Source: Blastocatellia bacterium (lineage in GTDB: Bacteria > Acidobacteriota > Blastocatellia > UBA7656). Taken from it: a stretch of 64,000 nucleotides of DNA. The notes beneath the pieces were generated by a model, which had not been told where the DNA came from, did no database searches, and was given only the letters and a program-made list of their open reading frames with translations. The stretch is taken from NCBI GenBank assembly GCA_035275065.1, contig DATENM010000153.1, positions 124,001 through 188,000 of the forward strand. Direction: 5' to 3'. How positions within the stretch are numbered: position 1 is the stretch's first letter; each line of letters begins with the position of its first letter. The position numbers were made by a program, and so were the translations under genes. Shown piece by piece: positions 17,038-26,058 of the stretch.

Positions 17038-18609
17038 TTAGCTCATGGGCTCGGCGTAAGAATGCAGGCCCGGTAGTAAGAAGCTCACGCCCAGCCAGGT
17101 GAAGATGACCAGCGCAAAACCGAGCAGCGCGAAGTAGGCGCTGCGCCGTCCGCGCCAGCCGTGCGCGATGCGCGTGTGCAGGAAGCCCGCGTAAGCCATC
17201 CACGCGACCAGCGCGCCGACCTCTTTCGAATCCCATCCCCAGTAGCGCCCCCACGACTCGTTGGCCCACACCGCGCCGGTGATCAGCAACAGCGACAGCA
17301 GCGGGAAGGCGACGCCGACCGTGCGATATAACAGCCCGTCAATCTGCGGTAACTGTGGCAATGCCGAGACCACGCGCTCGCGCTTCCAGGCGAAGAGCGC
17401 CACCAGGACCAGCGCCACGAACAGGCCGATCAAGCCGCCGATCTCGACCGGATTCGATTGCGCGCTGACGGTGAAATCCGCGGAGCGCTCTTGCAAGAAA
17501 CTCTGCGCCACCGTGGCGTACTGCGCCGGCGGAATGGCGACGTTATTTTGCGTCGCCAGCCACTCGCCGAACTTCGGCAGGGCGCTCGCCGGCACATGCG
17601 CGGCGAGATTATTGATGGTCTTCAGTTGATAAAAGAGCACGCCGAGCACCAGGGCTTGCAGGCCCGCGGCGACGCCGAACAGCCGCCACGCCAGGCGATT
17701 GACTTTGGCGTCGCGGCGGAACCAGTCAATGACGAACAGCAGCAGCGCCAGGCCGATGGAAATAAAAGTCAGCTCCATCAAAGGGCCGACGCCGGGCAAG
17801 GTGGCGCGCACGGGAAAAGTCGAGCGGCCCATCATCATCGACACGCCATATTCCATGCTCAAAGGCACCTGTGAATGGCCGACCCAGACATACACCCCTA
17901 GCACGCCGTAAAGCGCCGTCGCGATGGCCAGGGCTTCCGTCCGCACGCCGTCCCTGAGCAGGTACGCGACAGCCAGGCCAAAGCTCACCAGGCAGACGCC
18001 GTAAGCGATGGTCGCAATCGAAACGTGAATCGGTCGCCAGTAGCTGTCGAGGATCGGCGGCAGCGTCGAGATGGCGTTGCCGAGCATCATGGCCATCGTC
18101 AGGATGACCGTGACAATCGGCATGGAAAGCGCGCCGATGTGCTGGTACTTCTCTTTGCGAATGATCACCAGTGTCGTCATTGCGCCGCCGAAGCAGAAGC
18201 CGAGCGTTAGCGGGTAGAGATTATCGAGCGGGAAATATCGCCAGATGCCGTTGATGCCGGATTTCCAGCCTTCGGCGTCGCCGGCTTCGATCCAGCGCAT
18301 CATCCAGCCGGCAAAGTTAAAGGCGACGCCGAGCGCCGTTGCCCAGAGGCCGAGCTTGCGCAAGACGCTCTCGCGCACAAACAGGTTGGTCACCAGAATC
18401 ACTGCCGCGCTGATATAACAGATGAGCGCCAGCATGGTCATCGCGCCTTCGTAGAGCAGCCCTTTCGGGCCGATGTAGAGGCGGGACAGGATGAAAGCGA
18501 GGGCCAGCAGCATCGGCGCAATCACGGGCACCATCCCCGCGAGCTTGCCGCCGAAGCTCAATTCAAGGTCGCTGCCCATGGGCTTAGTGGGCTTGATCGC
18601 TTGACTCAT
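17038..18609 (-). CDS. ccsA: Cytochrome c biogenesis protein CcsA/ResC
   Basis: The 523-residue protein has about twelve membrane helices and the tryptophan-rich haem-handling motif WGRYWGWDSKE near residue 440. Conserved histidines sit in YWRPIHVSIATIAYG, LHTRIAHGW and near the C terminus (LPGLHSYA). With ResB it forms the system II machine that exports haem and attaches it to CXXCH cysteines in the periplasm. GGAGG lies upstream of the ATG, which overlaps the TGA of the resB remnant (ATGA). It is placed next to more than 30 haem-binding motifs in the adjacent cytochrome genes, which need it. The usual ResB partner is truncated here. Confidence 0.92.
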   Translation of the reverse strand: MSQAIKPTKPMGSDLELSFGGKLAGMVPVIAPMLLALAFILSRLYIGPKGLLYEGAMTMLALICYISAAVILVTNLFVRESVLRKLGLWATALGVAFNFAGWMMRWIEAGDAEGWKSGINGIWRYFPLDNLYPLTLGFCFGGAMTTLVIIRKEKYQHIGALSMPIVTVILTMAMMLGNAISTLPPILDSYWRPIHVSIATIAYGVCLVSFGLAVAYLLRDGVRTEALAIATALYGVLGVYVWVGHSQVPLSMEYGVSMMMGRSTFPVRATLPGVGPLMELTFISIGLALLLFVIDWFRRDAKVNRLAWRLFGVAAGLQALVLGVLFYQLKTINNLAAHVPASALPKFGEWLATQNNVAIPPAQYATVAQSFLQERSADFTVSAQSNPVEIGGLIGLFVALVLVALFAWKRERVVSALPQLPQIDGLLYRTVGVAFPLLSLLLITGAVWANESWGRYWGWDSKEVGALVAWMAYAGFLHTRIAHGWRGRRSAYFALLGFALVIFTWLGVSFLLPGLHSYAEPMS

Positions 18610-18956
18610 TTTGCGTTTCCTCCAACGACTGACTCGACAAGCGAATTGAAACGGGCCTCGAAGGCGGGCCGGTTCCGATTCGTATTGCCGCCGAAATATA
18701 TTGTTGTGTGTTTGCCGTCAGGCTCTACGACGGCCCACACTCTTTGATGAGAATAAAAGAATACCATACAAAGAGCCAAAGTGAGCAGCCCAAATCCGAG
18801 GTAGACGGGCAGCCGTCCGGGGTCGTACTGCACCGTCAGTGTGTGCGCCCGTGAAACCCTTTCAAAGCTCTTCAAAGTGACGCGGTTGCCGGCGACCACG
18901 GCCAGCTCGTCGGTCGCGGCGGAAGGCTTTATTCCTGTGATGCTACCGGCAAAATG
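18606..18956 (-). pseudogene. resB: C-terminal remnant of ResB (cytochrome c biogenesis)
   Basis: The reading frame open from 18956 to the stop at 18606 encodes about 116 residues matching only the end of ResB: TLTVQYDPGRLPVYLGFG followed by one membrane helix, YSHQRVWAVV and NRPAFEARFNSLV. An in-frame TAA lies at 18957-18959, and a GTG at 18899 is the only plausible start inside. Full ResB proteins are several hundred residues with four membrane helices, so the N-terminal three quarters are missing. The stop still overlaps the ccsA start as in an intact resBC operon. Either this is decay, or a full resB lies elsewhere, or the fragment still works. Confidence 0.75.
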
Positions 18957-19018
18957 TTATGCGCCTTCCCGCCCGCCTTTTTCGCCCGCATAAATTGCGG
19001 GCCGAAAGCGAGCTGTAT

Positions 19019-20773
19019 ATGATTGCACCCATGATCAGACGAAATGAAAACGACCCGGAAGAAGCCCTCGAAGTCACGCTGACCGGCCATGCCTTGCTGG
19101 ATAACCCGCTGCTCAACAAAGGCACGGCCTTTCCGGAAAACGAGCGCCGCGAGTTCGGACTGCTCGGCCTGTTGCCGCCGCATCCGGCGAGTGTCGAAGA
19201 GCAGCTCGAACGCACCTATGGCAACTTCCGAGACAAAGCCAGCGATATCGAACGCTACATCTTCCTGATCAGTTTGCAGGATCGCAACGAAACCCTCTTC
19301 TACCGTCTGCTGCAAGCGCACATTACCGAGATGACGCCGATCATCTATACGCCGGTTGTCGGGCAGGGCTGCCAGCAGTACAGCCGCATCTATCGCCGCC
19401 CGCGCGGCCTGTTCATCTCGTACCCGCAGCGCCACGAGATTGACGCCATCCTCGCCAACGCCCCCAACCGGAATCCCCAGGTGATCGTCGTTACAGACGG
19501 CGAGCGCATTCTGGGGCTGGGCGACCTCGGCGTCGGCGGCATGGGCATCCCCGTCGGCAAGCTGTCGCTTTACACGCTCTGCGCCGGCATTCACCCGGCC
19601 TTGCAATTACCCATCATGCTCGACTGCGGCACGAATAACCGCGAGCTGCTCAACGACCCGCTCTATCTCGGCTGGCGGCACGAGCGCGTCCGCGGCGAGC
19701 AGTATGACGAGTTCGTCGAGCTGTTCGTGCAAGCCGTAAAGCGCCGCTTCCCCAAGGTGCTGCTGCAATGGGAAGACTTCTCGAAAAACAACGCGGCGCG
19801 ATTGCTTGAGCGCTACCGCGGCCAGCTCTGCACCTTCAATGATGACATTCAGGGAACGGGCGCGGTGGCGCTGGCCGGACTGCTGGCGGCGAGCGAAGTC
19901 ACCGGCACGAAGATCAGCCGGCAGCGCGTCCTGATTCTCGGAGCCGGCTCGTCGGCGCACGGCATCAGCGACCACATCCTGTCGGCGATGATGACCGAAG
20001 GGCTCTCGGAAGCCGAAGCCAAGTCGCGCATCTTTCATGTGGATAGTTATGGCCTGGTGGTCGCCGACCGCAACGGCCTCGAACCGGCAAAGGCCAAATA
20101 CGCGCAGCCGGCGGAGCGCATCGCCGACTGGCAACTCGACGACCCCAGTCAGATCAGCTTCGCCGACGCGGTGCGCAACGTCCGCCCGACTGCGCTAATC
20201 GGCACCTCGGCGCAGACGGGCGCGTTCAGCAAAGAACTCATCATTGAAATGGCCGAGAATGTCGAACGGCCCATTATCTTTCCGCTGTCGAACCCGACCT
20301 CGAAGAGCGAGGCGGTGCCCATTGACCTGATTGACTGGACGGATGGACGGGCGCTGGTGGCGACCGGCAGCCCCTTCCCGGCGGTCGTCTTCGATAAGCG
20401 GGTGATTCACATCGGCCAATGCAACAACGCCTTCATCTTCCCCGGCGTCGGGCTCGGAATCATTGCGGCGGGCGCGCAGCGCGTCACCGACGAGATGTTC
20501 GTCGCGGCGGCGCGCGCGCTGGCCGAATTTTCGCCGGCGCTGCACGACGAAACGGCGGCGCTCTTCCCGGCGCTTGAAGAAGTCCGCAAGGTGTCGCGCC
20601 GCGTCGCCCTGGCCGTCGCCTTAGAAGCACAACGCTCAGGGCTAGCCGTTGCGACTTCGCGCGACGACATCGAAGCGCGCATCGAAGAGACGATGTGGAG
20701 GCCGCATTATGTGCCGTACAAAAGAAGGGGCCAGGGGCCGGGGGCCGGGGACCAGGGAGAGAAGTCCGAGTAA
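19019..20773 (+). CDS. maeA: NAD-dependent malic enzyme, oxaloacetate-decarboxylating type
   Basis: The 584-residue product has the size of the large MaeA type (about 565). Motifs seen: YTPVVGQGC near residue 122, VTDGERILGLGDLGVGGMGIP, the metal-binding FNDDIQGTGAVALAG and the nucleotide-binding ILGAGSSAHGI. It oxidises malate to pyruvate and CO2 in the cytoplasm. The start at 19019 (MIAPMIRRNEND) is likely; 19031 is an alternative. The last 15 or so residues (RRGQGPGAGDQGE) are encoded by the left arm of tandem array C and are not part of the normal fold. Divergent from the resB remnant. Confidence 0.93.
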   Translation: MIAPMIRRNENDPEEALEVTLTGHALLDNPLLNKGTAFPENERREFGLLGLLPPHPASVEEQLERTYGNFRDKASDIERYIFLISLQDRNETLFYRLLQAHITEMTPIIYTPVVGQGCQQYSRIYRRPRGLFISYPQRHEIDAILANAPNRNPQVIVVTDGERILGLGDLGVGGMGIPVGKLSLYTLCAGIHPALQLPIMLDCGTNNRELLNDPLYLGWRHERVRGEQYDEFVELFVQAVKRRFPKVLLQWEDFSKNNAARLLERYRGQLCTFNDDIQGTGAVALAGLLAASEVTGTKISRQRVLILGAGSSAHGISDHILSAMMTEGLSEAEAKSRIFHVDSYGLVVADRNGLEPAKAKYAQPAERIADWQLDDPSQISFADAVRNVRPTALIGTSAQTGAFSKELIIEMAENVERPIIFPLSNPTSKSEAVPIDLIDWTDGRALVATGSPFPAVVFDKRVIHIGQCNNAFIFPGVGLGIIAAGAQRVTDEMFVAAARALAEFSPALHDETAALFPALEEVRKVSRRVALAVALEAQRSGLAVATSRDDIEARIEETMWRPHYVPYKRRGQGPGAGDQGEKSE

Positions 20774-20857
20774 CTTGGAAGCGGCCTCCAGAGCCGGATA
20801 CAGGCCATCGAGGCTTCTTCCCTCATGCCCGGCCCCCGGCCCCTGGCCCCCGGCCCC
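20727..20857. repeat. Inverted pair of tandem heptamer arrays (array C), overlapping the malic enzyme 3' end
   Basis: The left arm (20727-20757) has four units of type GGGGCCR. It lies inside the coding sequence and supplies its last codons. The right arm (20830-20857) has four units in reverse complement, downstream of the TAA at 20771. A second word, TCATCAT in tandem, follows at 20861-20876 and resembles the unit of array E. The centre shows no long hairpin of its own. Confidence 0.88.
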
Positions 20858-20983
20858 TTTTCATCATTCATCATTTCTCTGCTATCATCCAAATAGCAGC
20901 GATTCATAAACCGCTGGCCGCTGGCGGCGACCTTCACAAGGACGCTGTCCGGCCCGTCTTCATCCAGTCCGAAAGGAGCAGGT

Positions 20984-22306
<1,323 letters not shown>

Positions 22307-22338
22307 TCCCCGACTAGCCGGCGCTCCGAACGCCGTAG

Positions 22339-22390
22339 ATAAACGAAGAGTGCTGCCGCTTCCTGTGAAGCGGCGGCACTCTTCGTTTAT
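22339..22390. terminator. Bidirectional hairpin terminator
   Basis: A 24-base stem with a single G-U type mismatch and a CTGT loop: ATAAACGAAGAGTGC on the left and its complement on the right. It lies between the 3' ends of gltA and the convergent cytochrome c gene, so it can serve both. The A-rich and T-rich outer ends give a weak tract in each direction. Confidence 0.85.
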
Positions 22391-22410
22391 GCGGTCGCGC
22401 CCAGCGCGAG

Positions 22411-22842
22411 CTAATTCACATGCTGTTGAATGGCGGCGATGTAACGGACGAGCGCGTAGATTTCGGCCTCTTTCTGCAACTCGCCCCGTGTGCGGCGCAA
22501 GACCGTGCCCCAAACCGGCATGCGGCTCGTGCCATGCGCGCTAGTGGCTTTTTCGCCATCGATCTTGGTCTGCACTTGATAGAACGGGAACTTCTCGCCC
22601 GGCGCTTGCAGCATCGTCAGGTCGGGCGGCGTGCCTTTGAGCGCCATCGCCACAGGCCCCTCGCCGCGGCCATCCGTGCCGTGACAACTGGCGCAGTACT
22701 GCGTGAACAGTTTCTTGCCCTTCACCGCATAGCTCGACGGCGCAGCCTGTGACTTCTGCGCCATCGCGGTTGACCCTGGCATCGCCCACACCAACAATGT
22801 GGCGGCAAGCATACTTGCAATCGTCAATAGTCTCCGTTTCAT
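22411..22842 (-). CDS. Monohaem class I cytochrome c
   Basis: The 143-residue product has a signal peptide (MLAATLLVWAMPGSTAMA) and the haem site YCASCHGTDGRGEGPVA. The methionine in RMPVWGTV is the probable axial ligand, and IYALVRYIAAIQ is the C-terminal helix. AGGAGGAAGG lies upstream of the ATG. It is the third gene of a leftward operon whose promoter carries two Crp/Fnr-type sites. It is a likely periplasmic electron carrier, possibly to a terminal oxidase; the partner is unknown. Confidence 0.9.
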   Translation of the reverse strand: MKRRLLTIASMLAATLLVWAMPGSTAMAQKSQAAPSSYAVKGKKLFTQYCASCHGTDGRGEGPVAMALKGTPPDLTMLQAPGEKFPFYQVQTKIDGEKATSAHGTSRMPVWGTVLRRTRGELQKEAEIYALVRYIAAIQQHVN

Positions 22843-22851
22843 GCCTTCCTC

Positions 22852-23418
22852 CTACTTACGAGCAATGCGCAAGTCACGCGCGGGCCGCGTGACGACCAGG
22901 TCGCCATGCTCGCGCACGAACGTCCTCATAATGTGACAGTCCCAGCAGATCGGCTTGGCCGCCTCTAGCGCCGCCGGAATCTGCTCAGCGCGCAGCTCGC
23001 GCCACTCGACGGTGCGGCCATCCGGCATTAGCAAGGCGGGCTTGTGATCGTAGAGATGAATTTCGCCAAACGCTTTGCCGCAGCCGACGCAGAACCGATC
23101 CTCATACCAGCTCGTCAGGATGTGCTGCACCTTGCAGTCTTCCGGCGACAGCTCGATTTGCAGCATGCATTCCTGGCCGCAGTCCTGGCGTTCGGGCCAG
23201 CGCGAGCAGCTCTTCAGCCTTAGATCGGGCGACCCGGCCAGGGCGCTCAAGGTGGCGCGCTTAACGTCCACGTCAACGCCGGCAGGCTGGCGGGTCTCCG
23301 GGCAGGTGATTAGCCGCTTGCCGCGAAAGCGAAGAAAGGTTCTGACGGCCAGCGGCGCGACGAAATAGAGAATCGCCACGGCAGCGATAGCAAGGATTAG
23401 ATAAGCGGCAATCGGCAT
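22852..23418 (-). CDS. Cysteine-rich single-helix membrane protein, function unknown
   Basis: A very strong AAAGGAGGTG precedes the ATG. The 188-residue protein begins with one hydrophobic helix (residues 3-30) followed by basic residues RTFLRFRGKR, which predicts a cytoplasmic C-terminal domain. Nine cysteines follow, including DCGQECM, FCVGCGK and CWDCH. If the topology is right these bind metal or an iron-sulfur cluster; CWDCH could bind haem only if the domain is periplasmic. I do not recognise the family. It is co-transcribed with a secreted protein and a cytochrome c. Confidence 0.6.
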   Translation of the reverse strand: MPIAAYLILAIAAVAILYFVAPLAVRTFLRFRGKRLITCPETRQPAGVDVDVKRATLSALAGSPDLRLKSCSRWPERQDCGQECMLQIELSPEDCKVQHILTSWYEDRFCVGCGKAFGEIHLYDHKPALLMPDGRTVEWRELRAEQIPAALEAAKPICWDCHIMRTFVREHGDLVVTRPARDLRIARK

Positions 23419-23462
23419 GACACACCTCCTTTGCGCGTCTCAGCCAGTCAGGCTACAGCTCG

Positions 23463-23876
23463 CTACGGGTGAACAGCGGCTGGACGCGGCACTTTATGAC
23501 CTTCGCTGCTGCCAGCGAATCGGTACTCAAGCAATTCCGGCAATTGCGTCGCGGGATCATATCCGCCAATCAGCACCGTGAAGTGATCCGTCGCCTGACG
23601 CTCCACCGGGATGCAGTGGAACGACGTCACCAGCTTGCCCTGCTGGCCGTTGTCGTGAGTGTAGACGTAGGTGCAAGCTTCGCCTTTCGCCATGCGCTCG
23701 TCGTCGTGAATGATGACATATTCGCCCTTCAAGATGACATCGAGCAGCTTGACCGGCTCGTCAAAGCGCACGACAGCTTTCTGCAATTTATCGCCGTCGG
23801 CGTTGCCGGCGGCCCCCATCACGCAAGCCACCAGCAGCGCGCCGATGACCAGTAAACCTACCCTGTAAGCTTTCAT
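23463..23876 (-). CDS. Small secreted protein of unknown function
   Basis: The 137-residue product starts at 23876 with AGGAGG upstream. It has a signal peptide (VGLLVIGALLVACVMG), followed by a beta-rich domain: EPVKLLDVILKGEYVIIHDD, then GEACTYVY and FHCIPVER, whose two cysteines may pair or bind metal. I do not recognise a named family. It is first in an operon with the cysteine-rich membrane protein and a cytochrome c. A TATAGT -10 element and two operators lie upstream, so it is probably redox- or nutrient-regulated. Confidence 0.6.
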   Translation of the reverse strand: MKAYRVGLLVIGALLVACVMGAAGNADGDKLQKAVVRFDEPVKLLDVILKGEYVIIHDDERMAKGEACTYVYTHDNGQQGKLVTSFHCIPVERQATDHFTVLIGGYDPATQLPELLEYRFAGSSEGHKVPRPAAVHP

Positions 23877-23950
23877 CATTAGACCTCCTGATCGGCGCGC
23901 GGCTCTTGCGGTCTTAGTCGTGATTCGCCGATTGATTATCCATCGCTGCC

Positions 23951-23956
23951 ACTATA
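23951..23956 (-). promoter_or_regulatory. -10 element of the 23876 operon
   Basis: TATAGT on the minus strand predicts transcription starting near 23944. From that start the nearer Crp/Fnr-type site is centred at exactly -41.5 and the farther one at -63.5, the spacing expected of class II plus class I activation. The start site is predicted, not observed. Confidence 0.5.
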
Positions 23957-23979
23957 GGGCGATGGCGGCAGGCGGGCTA

Positions 23980-24015
23980 TGACCGGTGTCACCCTTGATT
24001 GTGACCGCCGTCACA
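23980..24015. promoter_or_regulatory. Paired Crp/Fnr-type operators
   Basis: The near site has the core TGACCGGTGTCA (23980-23991). The far site TGTGACCGCCGTCACA (24000-24015) is a perfect TGTGA-N6-TCACA. Centres are 22 bases apart, two helical turns. The far site overlaps the TGA stop (24011-24013) of the upstream GCS2-CBS gene. An equivalent pair with identical spacing lies at 31356-31389. Confidence 0.65.
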
Positions 24016-25948
24016 GGGTTGCCGTATTTGCTGAGGCGTTCGAGTTTTTCGCTCGCTGTCCGAGCAGGCGGGCGGCGACGGTGATGAAATCGCGCTCCGT
24101 AAGCAGGCCGATCAGACGGCCCTCTTTGACCACCAGCAGGCAGTCTACGTGGTCGCGCCGCATCAAGGCGATGGCGTCGAGCGTCGGCGTTTCTGGGGCG
24201 ATCACCGGCGGCTGGAGCTGCATGATCTGGCTGACCGCCACCGGCTCGGCTCGGCCCTGCAAGGCGTTCTCTTCGAGCCGTCGCAGCACTTCAAAGACTG
24301 AGAGCAGACCGACCAGCCGCCCCTGCTCGTCTTCGACGGGGACGTGGCGGACGTGATTCCAATCCATCAGGTTGACCACCAGATCGAGCGGTTCGTCCTG
24401 GTGAACGGTGAAGAGGTCTGTGGTCATGAACTCCTCGACCGTCAGGTAACTGGTTCGCGCCATCTCATCCTCCATCACTTCGGCGAGCGGCCATGTGTGT
24501 ACGGGCTCTCCGGCGTGCTGCCGCCGCACCAGCGTCGCCACAAGCGAGGTCAACGCTTCGTCGCGTGTGCCCTGCTTGCGCATCTCTGCGACAGAGCCCA
24601 GCGCCCATTGCGCGCCGGTCTGCCCCGAGCGCACGCGCGCTTCGATGATGTCGAGGTAGCGGTCGGCGTCCGTGATCCGGTGAGCTTGCAGGCCGGCGCG
24701 CGCCACCGGCAGCAGGTGATTGAGAATCAATTGTGGCGCCGGCAGAACGTGACCGCCGAGCCACTCAAATTGAGCATCAAGCCCCATCTGCGCCGCCGCC
24801 AGGAAATTCGCTTTCGCCTGCTCGAAGCGCAGCGCGCCGGCAACGTCTGGGACTTCGGCGGACAACCCGCTCATCAGGCCGAAGAAAAAGGCGGCGTTCG
24901 CCACCTCGTCAACGACGGTCGGCCCGGAAGGTAGGGCGCGGGCTTCGATTCTCAGGTGCGGGCGACCCTCTGTGATGCCATAGCAGGCGCGATTCCAGCG
25001 CCACACCGTGCTGTTGTAGATGCGCAGCGCCGAGAGATTTGGCACGCGCCCCTGGCGCAGCATCTCGAACGGGTCTTCCTCATCGCAAGCGCCCAGCAGC
25101 ACGCGGAAGCGCGCGATGTCTTCCTTAAACAGCTCGATCACCGAGCGCCTGACCCACTGGCTGCCGAAGCTGACGCGCGGGCGGCGCTCGCGCAGGTGGT
25201 AGCTGGCGTTGCGCGTGTCAATCGACTGCTCGAAGAGCGGAATGCGCGTCTCGCGCCACAGCTTACGCCCAAACAACAGCGGCGAATTGGCCGCCGCCGC
25301 CAGCACCGGCGCGGTCACCAGTTGCGCCAGATTATAGAGATTGGCAAACTCGTCGGCGCCGGTTTGAAAGTGGATCTGAAAGCTGGTGCAGCAGGCTTCC
25401 ATCATCCAGGTTTCGTGGCGCAGGTTAAGCTCGTCGAGGCCGGCGATCTTCATCTCGTAGGCCCAACCGCGCAATTGCTTGAGCGCGTCGTTGAGCGCAA
25501 AGTAACGCGGCTTCGGCGTCATGTTCTCAAGGCCGAGGTCGGATTTGCGCACCGTCGGCAGGATGCCGGCGAGCGCCACATCGGCATTGCAATCTCGCGC
25601 CGCGGCCCGCGCCCTGGCAACCAGCCGAGACAGTTGCCGCTCCATCTCGACCAGACAATTGCCCTGAAAATTGAGCGGGTCAAGATTGACTTCGAGGTTG
25701 AACAGGGCAATCTCGTTGGTGAAGTGCCGGTCGCGAAGGCGCTCAAGCATGGGCATGGCGACAGGCGCGGGCCGCCACGCCGGATTGACCAGAAAGAGCT
25801 CTTGCTCGGCGCCAATTCTGCGCCGGTCGCTTTCGATCATCCCGGCATCGATGATCTGCCGCAGCGCCCGCAGGTCGTTGAGCAGCGCGCGAATGAAAAC
25901 GCGCAGCTCTTGCGGCTTATTCCCCTCTTTGACCTGTTGTTCGCCCAT
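24011..25948 (-). CDS. Glutamate-cysteine ligase family 2 domain fused to two CBS domains
   Basis: The start at 25948 has GAGG upstream; frames further up run into repeat DNA. The 645-residue product has a GCS2-like ATP-grasp-related domain over about residues 1-480 (RIGAEQELFLVN, EMERQLSRLV, HETWMMEACCTSFQIHFQ, IDTRNASYHLRERRPRV). A CBS pair follows at about 510-630 (VEEFMTTDLFTVHQDEPL and VSQIMQLQPPVIAPETPTL). GCS2 enzymes join an amino group to a glutamate gamma-carboxyl; CBS pairs bind adenosine nucleotides and usually regulate. Fusion implies energy-sensitive ligase activity, perhaps for a thiol or an amide. Substrate is unknown. Confidence 0.8.
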   Translation of the reverse strand: MGEQQVKEGNKPQELRVFIRALLNDLRALRQIIDAGMIESDRRRIGAEQELFLVNPAWRPAPVAMPMLERLRDRHFTNEIALFNLEVNLDPLNFQGNCLVEMERQLSRLVARARAAARDCNADVALAGILPTVRKSDLGLENMTPKPRYFALNDALKQLRGWAYEMKIAGLDELNLRHETWMMEACCTSFQIHFQTGADEFANLYNLAQLVTAPVLAAAANSPLLFGRKLWRETRIPLFEQSIDTRNASYHLRERRPRVSFGSQWVRRSVIELFKEDIARFRVLLGACDEEDPFEMLRQGRVPNLSALRIYNSTVWRWNRACYGITEGRPHLRIEARALPSGPTVVDEVANAAFFFGLMSGLSAEVPDVAGALRFEQAKANFLAAAQMGLDAQFEWLGGHVLPAPQLILNHLLPVARAGLQAHRITDADRYLDIIEARVRSGQTGAQWALGSVAEMRKQGTRDEALTSLVATLVRRQHAGEPVHTWPLAEVMEDEMARTSYLTVEEFMTTDLFTVHQDEPLDLVVNLMDWNHVRHVPVEDEQGRLVGLLSVFEVLRRLEENALQGRAEPVAVSQIMQLQPPVIAPETPTLDAIALMRRDHVDCLLVVKEGRLIGLLTERDFITVAARLLGQRAKNSNASANTATL

Positions 25949-25960
25949 CACGCCTCGGGA

Positions 25961-26058
25961 AAGTGACAAGTGACAAGAAGAACTGCGCTGGCCATGCCTT
26001 GACAGGATGCGGAGTGACCACGTCTTGTCACTTGTCACTTGTCACTTGTCACTTCTTG
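25961..26058. repeat. Inverted pair of tandem heptamer arrays (array D)
   Basis: The left arm (25961-25980) has two units of GTGACAA; the right arm (26024-26058) has four in reverse complement. The right arm overlaps the 3' end of the DHOD-like gene and its TGA codon (26049-26051) is part of a repeat unit. The element fills the gap between that gene and the GCS2-CBS gene. The unit word is the same as the inner units of array K, 28 kb away. Confidence 0.9.

Noticed and set aside
18930..19018. ATG upstream of the chosen malic enzyme start (18959)
   Set aside because: The added 20 residues (Arg/Pro/Leu-rich) are unlike the family and overlap the resB remnant; 19019 fits better.
22852..23418. 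CWDCH in the cysteine-rich membrane protein as a haem c site
   Set aside because: Basic residues after the single helix predict a cytoplasmic domain, where haem c is not attached; metal binding is more likely. Not excluded.
25946..26038. N-terminal extension of the GCS2-CBS gene
   Set aside because: It would be encoded by array D and its centre; the ATG at 25948 has a ribosome site and begins the family match.
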